Positions 25,023 through 35,368 of a stretch of 64,000 bases of DNA are shown here, piece by piece (the first letter of the stretch is position 1; each line of letters begins with the position of its first letter). A model generated the notes under the pieces. The model did not search any database, was not told the DNA's origin, and saw only the letters and a list, made by a program, of their open reading frames with translations. Source of the stretch: Pedobacter ureilyticus. GTDB lineage: Bacteria > Bacteroidota > Bacteroidia > Sphingobacteriales > Sphingobacteriaceae. Made by a program: the position numbers and the translations under genes. The stretch is from the NCBI RefSeq assembly GCF_005925345.1, contig NZ_SSHJ01000010.1, forward strand, positions 1 through 64,000, in the 5' to 3' direction.

Positions 25023-27356
25023 TTATTTTTTGAGGATAATCTTTTTACTATAACTAGTACCATCTGTAAAATTTGCCCTTAAAAGGTAAACCCCATCGGC
25101 GGTAAGCTTTAACAATGCTCTATTATTTTCAATCTCGGCAGCAGCAATTTTTTGTCCCATTAGGTTGTAGAGAGAAATACTACCTTTTTTACCGTTTATT
25201 CCTTCGAAATGCAACACGTCTTTAACCGGATTAGGATAAGTACTGATTACGTTTGCATTTGAAAATGAAAAATTCACTACGCTAATCTCACTGTGCTCAA
25301 AATCGCCATTAAAATCAAATTGCTTTAGGCGATAGTAATTTATACCATTATGAGGCCTTTGGTGTGTATAGGTGTAATTGGTTAAAACGTTAGAATTGCC
25401 TCTACCTTTTATTTCGCCAAGAGCAATAAATGTTTTGCCGTCTGTACTATGCTCTATTACAAATCTATCATTATTAATTTCTTTAGCAGTTTCCCATTGA
25501 ATCGAGACAGCCGTAAACGAGGGTTTAGCTGTAAATTTGGTAATGTTAACCGGCAACACCGCAGTACCCGATAAAACAGAAACTCCTACGCCGCCAAACC
25601 ATTTACTGCCTTGGCCGTCTATGGCAATGGCATAAACAGCAGGATTAGAAAGCCCATTACTTGCAGTATAGCTAGTCCAATGGCTACCATTAAACTTGCT
25701 GACACCGCCCCCGGTACCAAACCATTTATTGTCCTGCGCATCTATGCCGATGGCAAGCACATTATTTTGCACTAAACCCTCGTTAGTAGTATAATTTATC
25801 CAATTGGTTCCGTTAAACTTGCTTACGCCGCCAATGCAGCCAAACCATTTGTTGCTCTGTGCATCAATAGCAATGCTTCTAACGGAGTTGTTCACCAGCC
25901 CATCGTTAGTAGTATAATTGGTCCATTGTGTGCCATCAAATTTGCTTACACCGCCATAAGTGCCAAACCATTTGTCACCCTGCGCATCGATAGCAACACT
26001 GGTTATGGAGTTATTTATCAGTCCATCGTTAGTAGTGTAATTGGTCCAGTGTATGCCATCAAACTTGCTTACGCCAGTAGTGGTACCGAACCATTTGTTA
26101 CCTTGCGCATCAATAGCAATGCAGGTAACCAAATTGTTAATTAGCCCATCGTTAGTTGTATAGGTAGTCCATTGCGTGCCATCAAATTTGCTTACACCGC
26201 CATAAGTGCCAAACCACTTGTTTCCTGCGGCGTCTATAGTTGTGGCAAGAACATTATTACTAGCTAGGCCATCTTCGGTGCTATAGTTGGTCCAATTTAC
26301 GCCGTCAAACTTGCTCACACCCCCACCAAGGGTAGCAAACCATTGCTGACCCTGTGCATCTATAGCAACAGAACGTACATCATTAAATAACAACTGGTTA
26401 TTGGCTGGGGCTTGATAATTGGTAAAAGAGGTTCCATCAAACCCTACCAGGCCTACGCTAAGATTTGCGTACCACTTTTGGCCCTGTGTATCTATGGTTA
26501 TCGCATAAGCACCAACGGCTAAGCTGTTATTGGCAGCGTACCTTTCCCAGTTGCTATCATCAAATTTAACAATACCCTGAGTAGTAGCAAACCATTTGGT
26601 GCCCTGTGTGTCAAACAAAACCGACCGAATTTGATTACCTGCTAAAAGGTTACTAGGACCACCGCTATAATTGGTCCATTGGGTGCCGTTAAATTTACTT
26701 GCGCCACCAAAGGCACAAAACCATTTGTTGTCTTGGGCATCGATATTAATTTGATAAACATAATCGTTAACCAATCCATTTGCAGTAGTATAAACGTTCC
26801 AGCTAGAACCATCAAACTTACTCACCCCAAAACCGTTTGAACCAAACCATTTATTGCCTTGAGCGTCTACAGCAACTGAAGTGACATAATTAGCAGCCAG
26901 CCCATCGTTAGTGGTATAAGTGGTCCAGTGAGCGCCATCAAACTTGCTTACGCCATTGGTGGTACCCAACCATTTATTACCCTCTGCGTCTACAGCTATA
27001 CTAGTAACGGTATTATTAACTAATCCGTCATCCGTGGTGTAGGTAGTCCAAGAGATATCATCAAATTTACTTAGTCCCTGGCTAGTGCCAAACCATTTGT
27101 TACCCTCTGCATCTATAAAAATGCAGTTTACACCATTACCCGCCAGTCCGTTGTTGGTGGTATAATGTGTCCAGCTGGTACCATCAAACTTATTTACACC
27201 ACCGTTTAAAGTTCCACACCATTTGTTTCCATCCGCATCAATAGCAATGCTAGACATTTGATTACTTACGGCGAAGTAATGCTTCCAAATTTCTTGTGCA
27301 AAACTGGAATTCAAATTTAGAGCTATAAAAAAGCAAAATAAAAAGGCGTAGCGCAT
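25023..27356 (-). CDS. secreted 14-repeat beta-propeller protein with T9SS tail
   Basis: The start chosen is ATG 27356 (777 aa), which begins with a signal peptide ending SFA-Q; an upstream start at 27419 would precede it with 21 unlikely residues. The bulk is 14 tandem repeats of about 41 residues (core: YTTNDGL, IDAQGNKWFGT, GVSKFDG, W), the two-component-regulator propeller (Reg_prop) type. Fourteen blades fit two seven-bladed propellers. A linker (about 640-700) and a type A T9SS sorting domain (STYPNPVKDVLHFEG, YLLRANF) complete it. Unlike most Reg_prop proteins it has no kinase domain, so it is a free extracellular protein, perhaps a glycan- or protein-binding one. Confidence 0.9.
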   Translation of the reverse strand: MRYAFLFCFFIALNLNSSFAQEIWKHYFAVSNQMSSIAIDADGNKWCGTLNGGVNKFDGTSWTHYTTNNGLAGNGVNCIFIDAEGNKWFGTSQGLSKFDDISWTTYTTDDGLVNNTVTSIAVDAEGNKWLGTTNGVSKFDGAHWTTYTTNDGLAANYVTSVAVDAQGNKWFGSNGFGVSKFDGSSWNVYTTANGLVNDYVYQINIDAQDNKWFCAFGGASKFNGTQWTNYSGGPSNLLAGNQIRSVLFDTQGTKWFATTQGIVKFDDSNWERYAANNSLAVGAYAITIDTQGQKWYANLSVGLVGFDGTSFTNYQAPANNQLLFNDVRSVAIDAQGQQWFATLGGGVSKFDGVNWTNYSTEDGLASNNVLATTIDAAGNKWFGTYGGVSKFDGTQWTTYTTNDGLINNLVTCIAIDAQGNKWFGTTTGVSKFDGIHWTNYTTNDGLINNSITSVAIDAQGDKWFGTYGGVSKFDGTQWTNYTTNDGLVNNSVRSIAIDAQSNKWFGCIGGVSKFNGTNWINYTTNEGLVQNNVLAIGIDAQDNKWFGTGGGVSKFNGSHWTSYTASNGLSNPAVYAIAIDGQGSKWFGGVGVSVLSGTAVLPVNITKFTAKPSFTAVSIQWETAKEINNDRFVIEHSTDGKTFIALGEIKGRGNSNVLTNYTYTHQRPHNGINYYRLKQFDFNGDFEHSEISVVNFSFSNANVISTYPNPVKDVLHFEGINGKKGSISLYNLMGQKIAAAEIENNRALLKLTADGVYLLRANFTDGTSYSKKIILKK

Positions 27357-27652
27357 AATAGGCTGTGTTTTAATTAATCTCGCTAAGCTAAGCACTGCGC
27401 TTTGAAAAGGAAATACCAACGTTTAGGTATTTTTAAATTCAATAAAAATATTAGTTCTAGGATTACTTTAAAACTATATCACAATTAAACAGATTAGAAA
27501 AGCTAACCTCAAACGTAGGACAGACGGTAGGCCAGCATGCCCATAAAGACAAAACCGACATTTCTTTGCGGTTGGTGTATCTACTATACCAAGTTGCGAT
27601 GTAGGAATAGCAGATACTAATGATCTAAAATCTGCTTCAAAACGATAAGGTT

Positions 27653-27687
27653 CAAAAAAAATCCCGTAAAGCTTAACCTTACGGGAT
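27653..27687 (-). terminator. rho-independent terminator after the M1 peptidase
   Basis: On the minus strand ATCCCGTAA/TTACGGGAT (9-bp stem, 27661-27687) is followed by TTTTTTT, 24 bp after the peptidase stop. Confidence 0.85.
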
Positions 27688-27710
27688 AGTGATGCGATAT
27701 TGAAACTGGC

Positions 27711-29681
27711 TTAATTAGCAGTCCATTTATTATTCTCTGTATTACTATCTGGCAATACTTGCTGCGGATCTAACACCACCTCTACCACTTCTTCAGTTGT
27801 AGGATAATTAACCAACCAGCTGGTATTTTTCATCCAAACATCTGCCGCCACTCTTACTATTTCTGTTTTACCACTTTTTGTTTTGATGCCTAAGATGATT
27901 GGCATCGGCATTTTATCTAAATTATCTACCTTGATGGTGTAAGCCGAAATAGCATCATTGTTTTTTACTGCTTTTACTTCGGCAATACCTTGGTCCATTT
28001 TCCAGTTGTTTAAGAACCAGCTTTTCCAAAACCAACTTAAATCTTCTCCAGCTGCATTTTCCATGGTACGGAAAAAATCCCAAGGTGTGGGGTGTTTATA
28101 GGCCCAGTTGTGGATGTATTGTCTAAACGCAAAATCAAAACGATCTTTACCTAAAATTTGGTCTCTTAAAATGTGTAGGCCCCAACTTGGTTTATAGTAT
28201 AAATTAATCCCAATGTTTGCCTCGGCCATTCCATCAGGCATTAACATGATGTTTTCATATTTTGGATTTCCTATTAACGCCTTACCTATCGCATTCATGT
28301 TCATTGGGCGTGGCTTGTACTCGCCGTTGTTAAATTCGGTACTCGATAAATCGTTGATGAAGGTATTGAAGCCTTCGTCCATCCAACCGAACTTGCGTTC
28401 GTTAGAGCCCACAATCATTGGAAACCAAATATGACCAAACTCGTGGTCTATTACCCCCCAGGCATCGCCTTTTTTAGCTTTCCAACCGCAAAACACAATA
28501 CCAGGATATTCCATACCACCAATATTGGTAGCCACATTTACCGCCATTGGGTAAGGATATTCGTACCACATTTTAGAGTAGTGCTCTATAGAAGCTTTCA
28601 CATACTCTACTGCTCTGCCGTAACCATCTGTGCCATTGCTCTCTACCGGATGGGCCGAAACCGCTAAGGATTTTTTTCCGCTCGGCAAATTGATACGTGC
28701 AGCATCTAATACAAATGCTTTTGATGAAGACCAAGCCGCATCACGGGTATTTGTTATTTTGAATTTCCATGTTAATTTATCTTTTGCAGGACGAGATTTC
28801 GGATCAGTTACTTCAGCTTCTGATCTGATGTGTACCGTTTTGTCGCTGTTTTTTGCTTCGTTCCAGCGTTTCAGTTGTTCTGCGGTAAACACCTCTTGTG
28901 GGTTCAACAATTCTCCAGAACCCATCACGATATGATTTCCCGGCACGGTAACATCAAAAGTAATATCTCCATACTCACAGTAAAATTCTCCTGCACCCCA
29001 GTAAGGCAGGGTATTCCAACCCAAAACATCATCATAAACACTCATGCGTGGAAACCATTGCGCTACCGCGAAAATTTCGCCGTTTTTGGTTGTCAAGTGA
29101 CCTGTTCTGTCTGATCCTAATACCGGAATTTCGTATACGTAATCCATTTTAATAACTACCACATCGCCATTGGCTGCCATAGGCTGGTCTAAACGGATTT
29201 GCATACGGGTATCTTCTACCAACGATGTAAATTTTACTGCCTTTGCTTTTTGCGAAACAGACAGGTTGGTAATGTTGTAACCGCCCATAAATTTTTCGCC
29301 CTGCGCACCGTATCTACTTTTAGCTGGTGTAATGGCCAAGCCACGAGAAGTAGACTTAAAAGAATTTTGATCTAACTGTAACCATAAGTATGGCAATTTC
29401 TCTGGACTGTTGTTTTTATAAGTGATGGTAATGGTAGCCTTAACTTTATTGGTAGCTTCGTCTAAGCTGGCGCTGATGTTATAATCTACCCTATTTTGCC
29501 AATATTTTGGTCCCGGAGCACCACTGGCCGAACGATATTCGTTACCGTTTTGCGTATAGAACAATGGGCTAAAAGCCTCTTCTGGCACATATTTACTGGC
29601 TGGCTTTTCTTGGGCCAAAGCAAATTGCCCGTATAAAACGGTTACCATAACCGCCAAGGTTTTGAAAAATGTTTTTTGCAT
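27711..29681 (-). CDS. M1-family metallopeptidase, exported
   Basis: The start chosen is ATG 29681 (656 aa) so that the signal peptide ([13 protein letters not shown], ending ALA-Q) is N-terminal; the frame is open to 29738. The fold is that of aminopeptidase N-like M1 enzymes: beta-rich N-domain, GGMEYP exopeptidase motif, and zinc site HEFGH (His413, Glu414, His417) followed after 18 residues by Glu436 in WMDEGF. It probably removes N-terminal residues from peptides in the periplasm. It lies 73 bp downstream of the carboxypeptidase-regulatory-like gene on the same strand. Length is typical of the Bacteroidota subfamily without the long C-terminal helical domain. Confidence 0.92.
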   Translation of the reverse strand: MQKTFFKTLAVMVTVLYGQFALAQEKPASKYVPEEAFSPLFYTQNGNEYRSASGAPGPKYWQNRVDYNISASLDEATNKVKATITITYKNNSPEKLPYLWLQLDQNSFKSTSRGLAITPAKSRYGAQGEKFMGGYNITNLSVSQKAKAVKFTSLVEDTRMQIRLDQPMAANGDVVVIKMDYVYEIPVLGSDRTGHLTTKNGEIFAVAQWFPRMSVYDDVLGWNTLPYWGAGEFYCEYGDITFDVTVPGNHIVMGSGELLNPQEVFTAEQLKRWNEAKNSDKTVHIRSEAEVTDPKSRPAKDKLTWKFKITNTRDAAWSSSKAFVLDAARINLPSGKKSLAVSAHPVESNGTDGYGRAVEYVKASIEHYSKMWYEYPYPMAVNVATNIGGMEYPGIVFCGWKAKKGDAWGVIDHEFGHIWFPMIVGSNERKFGWMDEGFNTFINDLSSTEFNNGEYKPRPMNMNAIGKALIGNPKYENIMLMPDGMAEANIGINLYYKPSWGLHILRDQILGKDRFDFAFRQYIHNWAYKHPTPWDFFRTMENAAGEDLSWFWKSWFLNNWKMDQGIAEVKAVKNNDAISAYTIKVDNLDKMPMPIILGIKTKSGKTEIVRVAADVWMKNTSWLVNYPTTEEVVEVVLDPQQVLPDSNTENNKWTAN

Positions 29682-29754
29682 GTTTGATGATTTTAATGCT
29701 AAGGTAATTTGAAAAGTAATAATTTTCAAAAATAGCACACTAATATTACCAAAA

Positions 29755-30474
29755 TTAAGGATTGCCCTTTAGCTTAGGCAAAGCAGGCATTTTTCTTGAT
29801 TCTGCCGGCAGTTTTTTCCATTCGTTAAAGGTAGTGGCAATATAATAGGTGTAGTTAAAAGGTGTTTCTGTTTTAACTTGCGCTACGGTTGGGCGGTACA
29901 TCCCAATATAATCGTCTAAATCTTTTTCTTTATAGTTTACCAGTTTCTGAATAACTGCTTTATTGAAGTTTTTTGAAATCTCCTCATTAATATCAGCAGC
30001 CTCTTCCAACTCGGCTTCTTTAGCCTGTTGCCTACGCCATTTGCCGTAGCCTAAGTTCAAACGCAAGCCTCCTCTGTTTTTCGATGCATCTACCCTCCTT
30101 GCTGCCACGGCCTCCGGATCTTTTGTATCTAACAATGGGGAAACCTTTGCCGTAGTTACATTTACGGTATTTAAGGTATTTACGGCGGCTCGTAAATAAA
30201 TGTTCTTAGCAAAAAGATTGGTTAAATAAACCGTATCAGTTTGATAACCAGAAAGCGCAAATGAAATGATATCGCCTTTTTTGGCACCTAATGCAAACCG
30301 ACCATTTTTATCGGTAACCACCAATGTTTTAGTGCTTAAATTTCTAACGGCAACGTCCTGCAACGCTAAACCTCGTTGTTCGTTATCAAAAACATTTCCG
30401 GTAATGTAGGTATCCTGTGCCCATACAGCTAAAGGCAACAACAAAAAACACAATAAATATAGCTTCTTCAACAT
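29755..30474 (-). CDS. exported protein with carboxypeptidase regulatory-like domain
   Basis: The start chosen is ATG 30474 (239 aa); the frame also has a TTG two codons earlier. The signal peptide ([20 protein letters not shown]) is followed by a CarboxypepD_reg-like beta-sandwich (about 22-105; [39 protein letters not shown]). The charged helical C-terminal half has no T9SS tail. Domains of this kind cap TonB-dependent receptors or stand alone in the periplasm of Bacteroidota. It is probably co-transcribed with the M1 peptidase. Function unknown. Confidence 0.75.
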   Translation of the reverse strand: MLKKLYLLCFLLLPLAVWAQDTYITGNVFDNEQRGLALQDVAVRNLSTKTLVVTDKNGRFALGAKKGDIISFALSGYQTDTVYLTNLFAKNIYLRAAVNTLNTVNVTTAKVSPLLDTKDPEAVAARRVDASKNRGGLRLNLGYGKWRRQQAKEAELEEAADINEEISKNFNKAVIQKLVNYKEKDLDDYIGMYRPTVAQVKTETPFNYTYYIATTFNEWKKLPAESRKMPALPKLKGNP

Positions 30475-30534
30475 AATCAAATTTAAGGCACTTTAACCTC
30501 TATATCATCCTTTTAACAAAATTTAACAAGCCTA

Positions 30535-30885
30535 TTATTTGGCTAATAAAGATTGGTACTCTTCTTCTTTAAAACCTAACAAAACAGGTTTATGGTTAAC
30601 CTCAACAATAGGCCTTTTTATAGCGCTGGTATTATTCATTAAATAGCTAAGAGCGGCATCGGCAGTATTGATGGCTGTTTGTTCTTCTTTACTCAGTTTT
30701 TTGAAGGTTAAGCCAGCCTTATTTATTACCTTTTCCCAACCAAAAGCATTGAACCATTCAGTTAGCTTTTCGGCTGTAATTCCCTTTTTCTTAAAATCGT
30801 GAAATTCGAATTCATTTTGATTATTCTTTAACCAATCTTGCGCTTTTTTTACTGTATTACAATTAGGTATGCCGTATAGTTTCAT
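30535..30885 (-). CDS. ArsC/Spx-family protein (YffB-like)
   Basis: The start chosen is ATG 30885, giving 116 aa that begin MKLYGIPNCNTVKKAQDWL, the family's thioredoxin-fold start; the frame is open to 30957 but the extra 24 residues are not family-like. It has one N-terminal cysteine (Cys9, in NCNTVKKA, no CxxC), the pattern of YffB/Spx-like members rather than true arsenate reductases, which act on arsenate with glutathione or glutaredoxin. RPIVEVN and LLGFKEEEY match the family's C-terminal region. The precise substrate is unknown. Confidence 0.85.
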   Translation of the reverse strand: MKLYGIPNCNTVKKAQDWLKNNQNEFEFHDFKKKGITAEKLTEWFNAFGWEKVINKAGLTFKKLSKEEQTAINTADAALSYLMNNTSAIKRPIVEVNHKPVLLGFKEEEYQSLLAK

Positions 30886-31027
30886 TTTTTTTATTATTTG
30901 AGCGCTTAAAGTTAGCATAAAACAACCACTTTGCACGTCTCTAAAATGCATATACAATTATCATGTTAACATTTACTCCTTTATTGATTATCTTAGCTGC
31001 AATTTTAGATATTAATTTAGGGTTTAT

Positions 31028-34000
31028 ATGCTCAAACTTTCTTTTAAGCAACAATTACTTACAGGCTTTGCGGTTACTTTAATTTTTGTACTTATCTCTG
31101 CTGGTGCATCTTACCTAAGCATAAAGTCATTAAACGATAGCTATAATTGGGTTGACCATACTCAGAACGTAGCAAAAACAGCCGAAAGATTAGAAATAAG
31201 ACTGCTACATAGCGAGGCCTCTTTAAGAGGTTTTATACTTACCGAAAAAGATAGCTACAGAACACCCTACGATGAAAACATCAACAAAATTTTACCGATG
31301 TTAGAAGACTTGGCTGACCTGGTAGATGACAATCCAGAACAGTTAAAGAAATTAGACAGCATCAAATTTTATGCAATTGAAAAAGTTTCTGACATGAAAC
31401 AGATTGCAGCAAAAGGAAGTGTTGGAGATTTTTTTGCCGCTAAACAACAATTCTTAACAGACAAAGGCAGGGTAGACAAGATCAAATTTTTAGGCTTTAC
31501 CGATCAATTTATTGACTTAGAATATCAGTTATTAAAACAGCGGCAAGAAACTAGCACCGCACGTGGAACACAAACTATCTCAATCATCATCATCACCTCG
31601 CTCATCATTTTCGGGTTGGTCTTATTTCTGCTGAAATATATTCGCCAAACTTTTGATCAGCAAAAAGAGAGCGAAAGACAAATACTGCTTGCCAACAAAG
31701 AATTGGAAGCTTTATCGGCCAAAAACGAGCAGCATAATTGGATTTTAAGCGGAGAGGCCAAAATAAACGAAACCATAAGGGGCGAGTTTGAAATGGATGA
31801 CCTTGCAAGGAATGTAATTGCCGCCATTTGCGATTTGTTAAACTATCCGGTGGGTGCTTTTTATTTAGCAAACAGAGGCCAAAAAACCTTGAAACTAAGA
31901 GGAGGTTTTGCCCTTGAAGATGCGATGCAAGGCAAAGTATATCATTTTGGCGAAGGCTTAATTGGGCAGGTAGCATTAGAGAAAAAGACAAAGATACTCC
32001 ACCCAGTTCCCGAAAATTATTTAAAAATTACTTCGGGCCTCGGAGAAAGCACCCCCACACATATCATTTGCTTACCTGTTTTATTTGAAGACGAAACCAT
32101 TGCTGTTTTAGAAATGGGACTTCTTTCGGCTCCTACAGCTATGCATTTAGATTTCTTGGCTGTAGTAGCACACGACGTTGGGGTGGCGGCAAATAGCATG
32201 GTTGCCAAAGTTAAGCTACAAGCTTTGTTAGAAAAAACTCAGCAACAAGCAGAAGAATTGACCAGCCAACAAGAAGAGCTGAGGGTAACCAACGAAGACC
32301 TGATGCACAAAACCGAAGAGCTACAGGCATCTGAAGAAGAACTGCGTGTACAACAAGAAGAGTTACAGCAAGCCAATTCTGAGTTAGAAGAAAAAGCACA
32401 ACTGCTAGAAGAAAAAAACATTTCTATTAACCAGGCCAAAGAAGCCATTGGCTTAAAGGCCGAAGAACTGGAACTAAGCAGTAAGTATAAATCTGAATTT
32501 TTGGCCAACATGAGCCACGAATTGCGTACGCCTTTAAATAGCATTTTGATATTGGCGAGAATTTTAAAAGAAAACAAACAAGCCAATTTATCAGAAGAGC
32601 AAATTAAATATGCTGGGGTAATTCACAATGCCGGTTCAGATTTGTTAGCTTTAATTAACGATATCTTAGACCTTTCTAAAATAGAATCTGGCAATATAGA
32701 TTTGCTGATAGAACAAGTAAGGCCAAGCACCATACAAAGTCATACCAAAGCACTGTTTAGTGAAGTTGCCAATCAAAAAGAGATTAATTTTGAATTTAAC
32801 TTGGCAAACAACCTACCAGAAACCATTGCCACAGACCAAACTCGTTTAGAGCAAATTATTAAAAACCTATTATCCAATGCTTTTAAATTTACTAAAGCAA
32901 AAGGAACAATTACCATCGAAGCAGGCTTGGCTAGAAAAGATCAAATTAAGCAGAACAAATCGTTAATTGATGACGAGCTAGATCCAATTTATTTTTCGGT
33001 TACCGATACTGGAATTGGCATACCGAAAGACAAGCTGCAGGTTATTTTCGAAGCTTTTCAGCAAGAAGATGGTTCTACCAGCCGCAAATATGGCGGTACC
33101 GGCTTAGGTTTATCTATTAGTAGAGAATTAGCTAATTTGCTTGGGGGCGAAATTCAGCTGACTAGCGAGGTTGGCGTAGGGAGTACTTTTACGCTGTTTA
33201 TTCCGCAAAGTTTGGGTAGCAAAAAAGACAGCAAACCTACGGCAGAGATAGAAAAAGAAACCCCTGTTACCTATCAGGAAAGAAAAGCTACGGCCCCAGA
33301 AAACATGCCTATGCCAGTTAAAAGCAGCGAGGGCAACAAACTGCTTATTGTAGAAGATGACGAAAATTTTGCAGAAATATTAAAAGCCTACGCCATCGAA
33401 AAAGGCTTTGAGCCCATTTTAGCGCATAGTGGAGACGACGGTTTAGAACTTGCAATTACCGAACTACCCGACGCCATTGTATTGGATGTAATGTTGCCGG
33501 TAATGGATGGTTGGAGTATCCTGAAACAGCTCAAAGCCAACCCAGCAACAAAACATATCCCAATCCACATGATGTCTGCTGGCGATGAAAAAGCGAGTAA
33601 GGCAAAAAAAGAAGGCGCTATCGGCTTCCTTAAAAAACCTGTAGACAAAGAAAAATTAGATCTTGCTTTCGAGTTACTTTCTAATCAATATACGTACGAT
33701 TTCCACAACGTATTAGTGATAGAAGACCAGATTTTACAAAGTAATGAACTTACCGAACAACTGATTAAAAAAGGAGCCAAAGTTTCGCAAGCCTATACTG
33801 GTGCCGAGGCTAGGCAAATGTTAACGGAAAGCATTTTCGACTGTATCATTCTGGATTTGAAACTTCCTGACATTTCTGGTCTCGACTTGCTCGATGAAAT
33901 CAAATCCAACCCCGAAACCAAAGAAGTACCTGTAATTATCAATACTGCTATGGAGCTTGATAAGGACAAAATGGCCCACATTATGCGTTATTCGCAAGCC

Positions 34001-34522
34001 ATGGTTTTAAAAAGCAACAAATCTAATGATAGGCTGTTAGACGAAGTAAGTTTATTCATGAACAAACTACAGGCCGATGCTCCTAAACAAGATCATGCGG
34101 TAAAAATTAACAAAGAACCAAAAAACTATGCGCCAACCATAGAAAAGGCGCTACAAAACAAAACAATCTTAATTACTGATGATGACATGCGTAATATTTT
34201 TGCGCTATCTTCTGCGCTGCAAGATTACGACATCAAAGTAATTATAGCCAACAATGGTGTAGAAGCGCTAGAAAAACTGGAAGCACACCAAGAGATTGAT
34301 TTGGTGTTGATGGATATCATGATGCCTGAAATGGATGGCTACGAAGCCATGAGACAAATTAGAACAAAAAGACAATGGGCTAACCTGCCCGTAATTGCCC
34401 TTACCGCAAAAGCAATGAAAATGGATAGAGAGAAATGTATGGAGGCGGGCGCTAGCGATTATATTTCTAAACCTGTAGATATAGACAAACTTTTATCTAT
34501 GTTAAGAGTGTGGCTTAGTTAA
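31028..34522 (+). CDS. CHASE3-GAF hybrid histidine kinase with three receivers
   Basis: The 1,164-aa membrane sensor has TM1 (about 8-27), a periplasmic CHASE3 domain (about 30-180), TM2 (about 186-204), a GAF domain (about 240-395), and a long Glu/Gln-rich coiled coil (about 395-485). Then come HisKA with ANMSHELRTPLNS (His497), HATPase_c (about 590-735; DTGIGIPK, GGTGLGL), and three receivers (Asp820 in IVLDVMLP, a second in IILDLKLP, a third in VLMDIMMP). It opens a three-gene operon with CheR (12 bp downstream) and a second hybrid kinase. This module type is common in soil Bacteroidota and uncharacterised for ligand. No HPt is encoded here. Confidence 0.93.
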   Translation: MLKLSFKQQLLTGFAVTLIFVLISAGASYLSIKSLNDSYNWVDHTQNVAKTAERLEIRLLHSEASLRGFILTEKDSYRTPYDENINKILPMLEDLADLVDDNPEQLKKLDSIKFYAIEKVSDMKQIAAKGSVGDFFAAKQQFLTDKGRVDKIKFLGFTDQFIDLEYQLLKQRQETSTARGTQTISIIIITSLIIFGLVLFLLKYIRQTFDQQKESERQILLANKELEALSAKNEQHNWILSGEAKINETIRGEFEMDDLARNVIAAICDLLNYPVGAFYLANRGQKTLKLRGGFALEDAMQGKVYHFGEGLIGQVALEKKTKILHPVPENYLKITSGLGESTPTHIICLPVLFEDETIAVLEMGLLSAPTAMHLDFLAVVAHDVGVAANSMVAKVKLQALLEKTQQQAEELTSQQEELRVTNEDLMHKTEELQASEEELRVQQEELQQANSELEEKAQLLEEKNISINQAKEAIGLKAEELELSSKYKSEFLANMSHELRTPLNSILILARILKENKQANLSEEQIKYAGVIHNAGSDLLALINDILDLSKIESGNIDLLIEQVRPSTIQSHTKALFSEVANQKEINFEFNLANNLPETIATDQTRLEQIIKNLLSNAFKFTKAKGTITIEAGLARKDQIKQNKSLIDDELDPIYFSVTDTGIGIPKDKLQVIFEAFQQEDGSTSRKYGGTGLGLSISRELANLLGGEIQLTSEVGVGSTFTLFIPQSLGSKKDSKPTAEIEKETPVTYQERKATAPENMPMPVKSSEGNKLLIVEDDENFAEILKAYAIEKGFEPILAHSGDDGLELAITELPDAIVLDVMLPVMDGWSILKQLKANPATKHIPIHMMSAGDEKASKAKKEGAIGFLKKPVDKEKLDLAFELLSNQYTYDFHNVLVIEDQILQSNELTEQLIKKGAKVSQAYTGAEARQMLTESIFDCIILDLKLPDISGLDLLDEIKSNPETKEVPVIINTAMELDKDKMAHIMRYSQAMVLKSNKSNDRLLDEVSLFMNKLQADAPKQDHAVKINKEPKNYAPTIEKALQNKTILITDDDMRNIFALSSALQDYDIKVIIANNGVEALEKLEAHQEIDLVLMDIMMPEMDGYEAMRQIRTKRQWANLPVIALTAKAMKMDREKCMEAGASDYISKPVDIDKLLSMLRVWLS

Positions 34523-34534
34523 GCATTTTAGTAA

Positions 34535-35356
34535 ATGACGAAAGATTTAATAACAGACGAACAGGTAGAAGAAATAGTAGTAATCACCAGAAACATCTAC
34601 GGATTTGATTTTGAAGGCTACTCTAGGGCATCGTTAAAACGAAGATTAGACAGAGTAATGCTCTTAAAAAGGATGGATTTTTTTGACCTAAGAAGCACTT
34701 TAACCAACAACAGTGATTTTTTCCATGATTTTTTGAACGAAATTACCGTCAACGTCACAGAGATGTTCAGAGATCCAAAATTTTTTAAATCACTGAAAGA
34801 AAATGTGATACCTTACTTAAATTCTTACCCACACCTTAAAGTTTGGAACGCAGGTTGCTCTACCGGAGAAGAGCTCTACTCTTTTGCTATCTTATTTGAA
34901 GAATTAGGGCTATACAATCGTAGTTTCTTTTACGGAACGGATATTAACCATAAAGTTTTAGAAACAGCTAGAGAAGGCATTTACGACCTACAAAAAATGA
35001 AACAGTACTCCGAGAACTACCACGCCATAGATGGAGGCAAGTCTTTATCGAACTACTATACTGCAAAATACGATGCCGCTTCTATTGCCAGACATTTGAA
35101 AAAAAATGTATTGTTCTCTATGCATAACCTGGTATCAGATGGCCCTTTTAATGAGTTTCAGGTAATTTCTTGTCGAAATGTGCTGATTTACTTTAATCCA
35201 GAATTACAACGAAACGTAATTAACCTGTTTTACAATAGTCTTGCTAACTTTGGCTTTTTATGTTTGGGCGGAAAAGAAGCGATTAGAGATTATCAGATTG
35301 CCAAAAAATTTAAAGTAGTAGACAAGAAAAACAACATTTACCAAAAAGTAAGCTAA
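34535..35356 (+). CDS. cheR: CheR-type protein-glutamate methyltransferase
   Basis: The 273-aa protein transfers methyl groups from S-adenosylmethionine to glutamates of a receptor. The N-terminal helical region has LKRRLDRVM and VTEMFRDPKFF. The Rossmann-like SAM site shows NAGCSTGEELYS, FYGTDINHKVLE, and CRNVLIYF near the C-terminus, all CheR signatures. It lacks the extra tetratricopeptide tail of some homologues. It lies between two hybrid kinases, 12 bp after the first and 12 bp before the second, without CheB, so its substrate is more likely a kinase coiled coil or a distant receptor than a normal chemotaxis protein. That last point is inference. Confidence 0.93.
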   Translation: MTKDLITDEQVEEIVVITRNIYGFDFEGYSRASLKRRLDRVMLLKRMDFFDLRSTLTNNSDFFHDFLNEITVNVTEMFRDPKFFKSLKENVIPYLNSYPHLKVWNAGCSTGEELYSFAILFEELGLYNRSFFYGTDINHKVLETAREGIYDLQKMKQYSENYHAIDGGKSLSNYYTAKYDAASIARHLKKNVLFSMHNLVSDGPFNEFQVISCRNVLIYFNPELQRNVINLFYNSLANFGFLCLGGKEAIRDYQIAKKFKVVDKKNNIYQKVS

Positions 35357-35368
35357 TTCCCATACCTA

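Noticed and set aside
25023..27356. Long tandem DNA repetition as a non-coding satellite
   Set aside because: The repetition is in frame, encodes the propeller blades, and diverges at silent sites.
30535..30885. True arsenate reductase (arsC)
   Set aside because: The YffB/Spx-like start with a single cysteine and no ars neighbours does not support arsenate reduction.
31605..32586. Minus-strand frames inside the hybrid kinase genes
   Set aside because: They are antisense to well-supported domains and have low-complexity Leu/Ser content typical of shadow frames.
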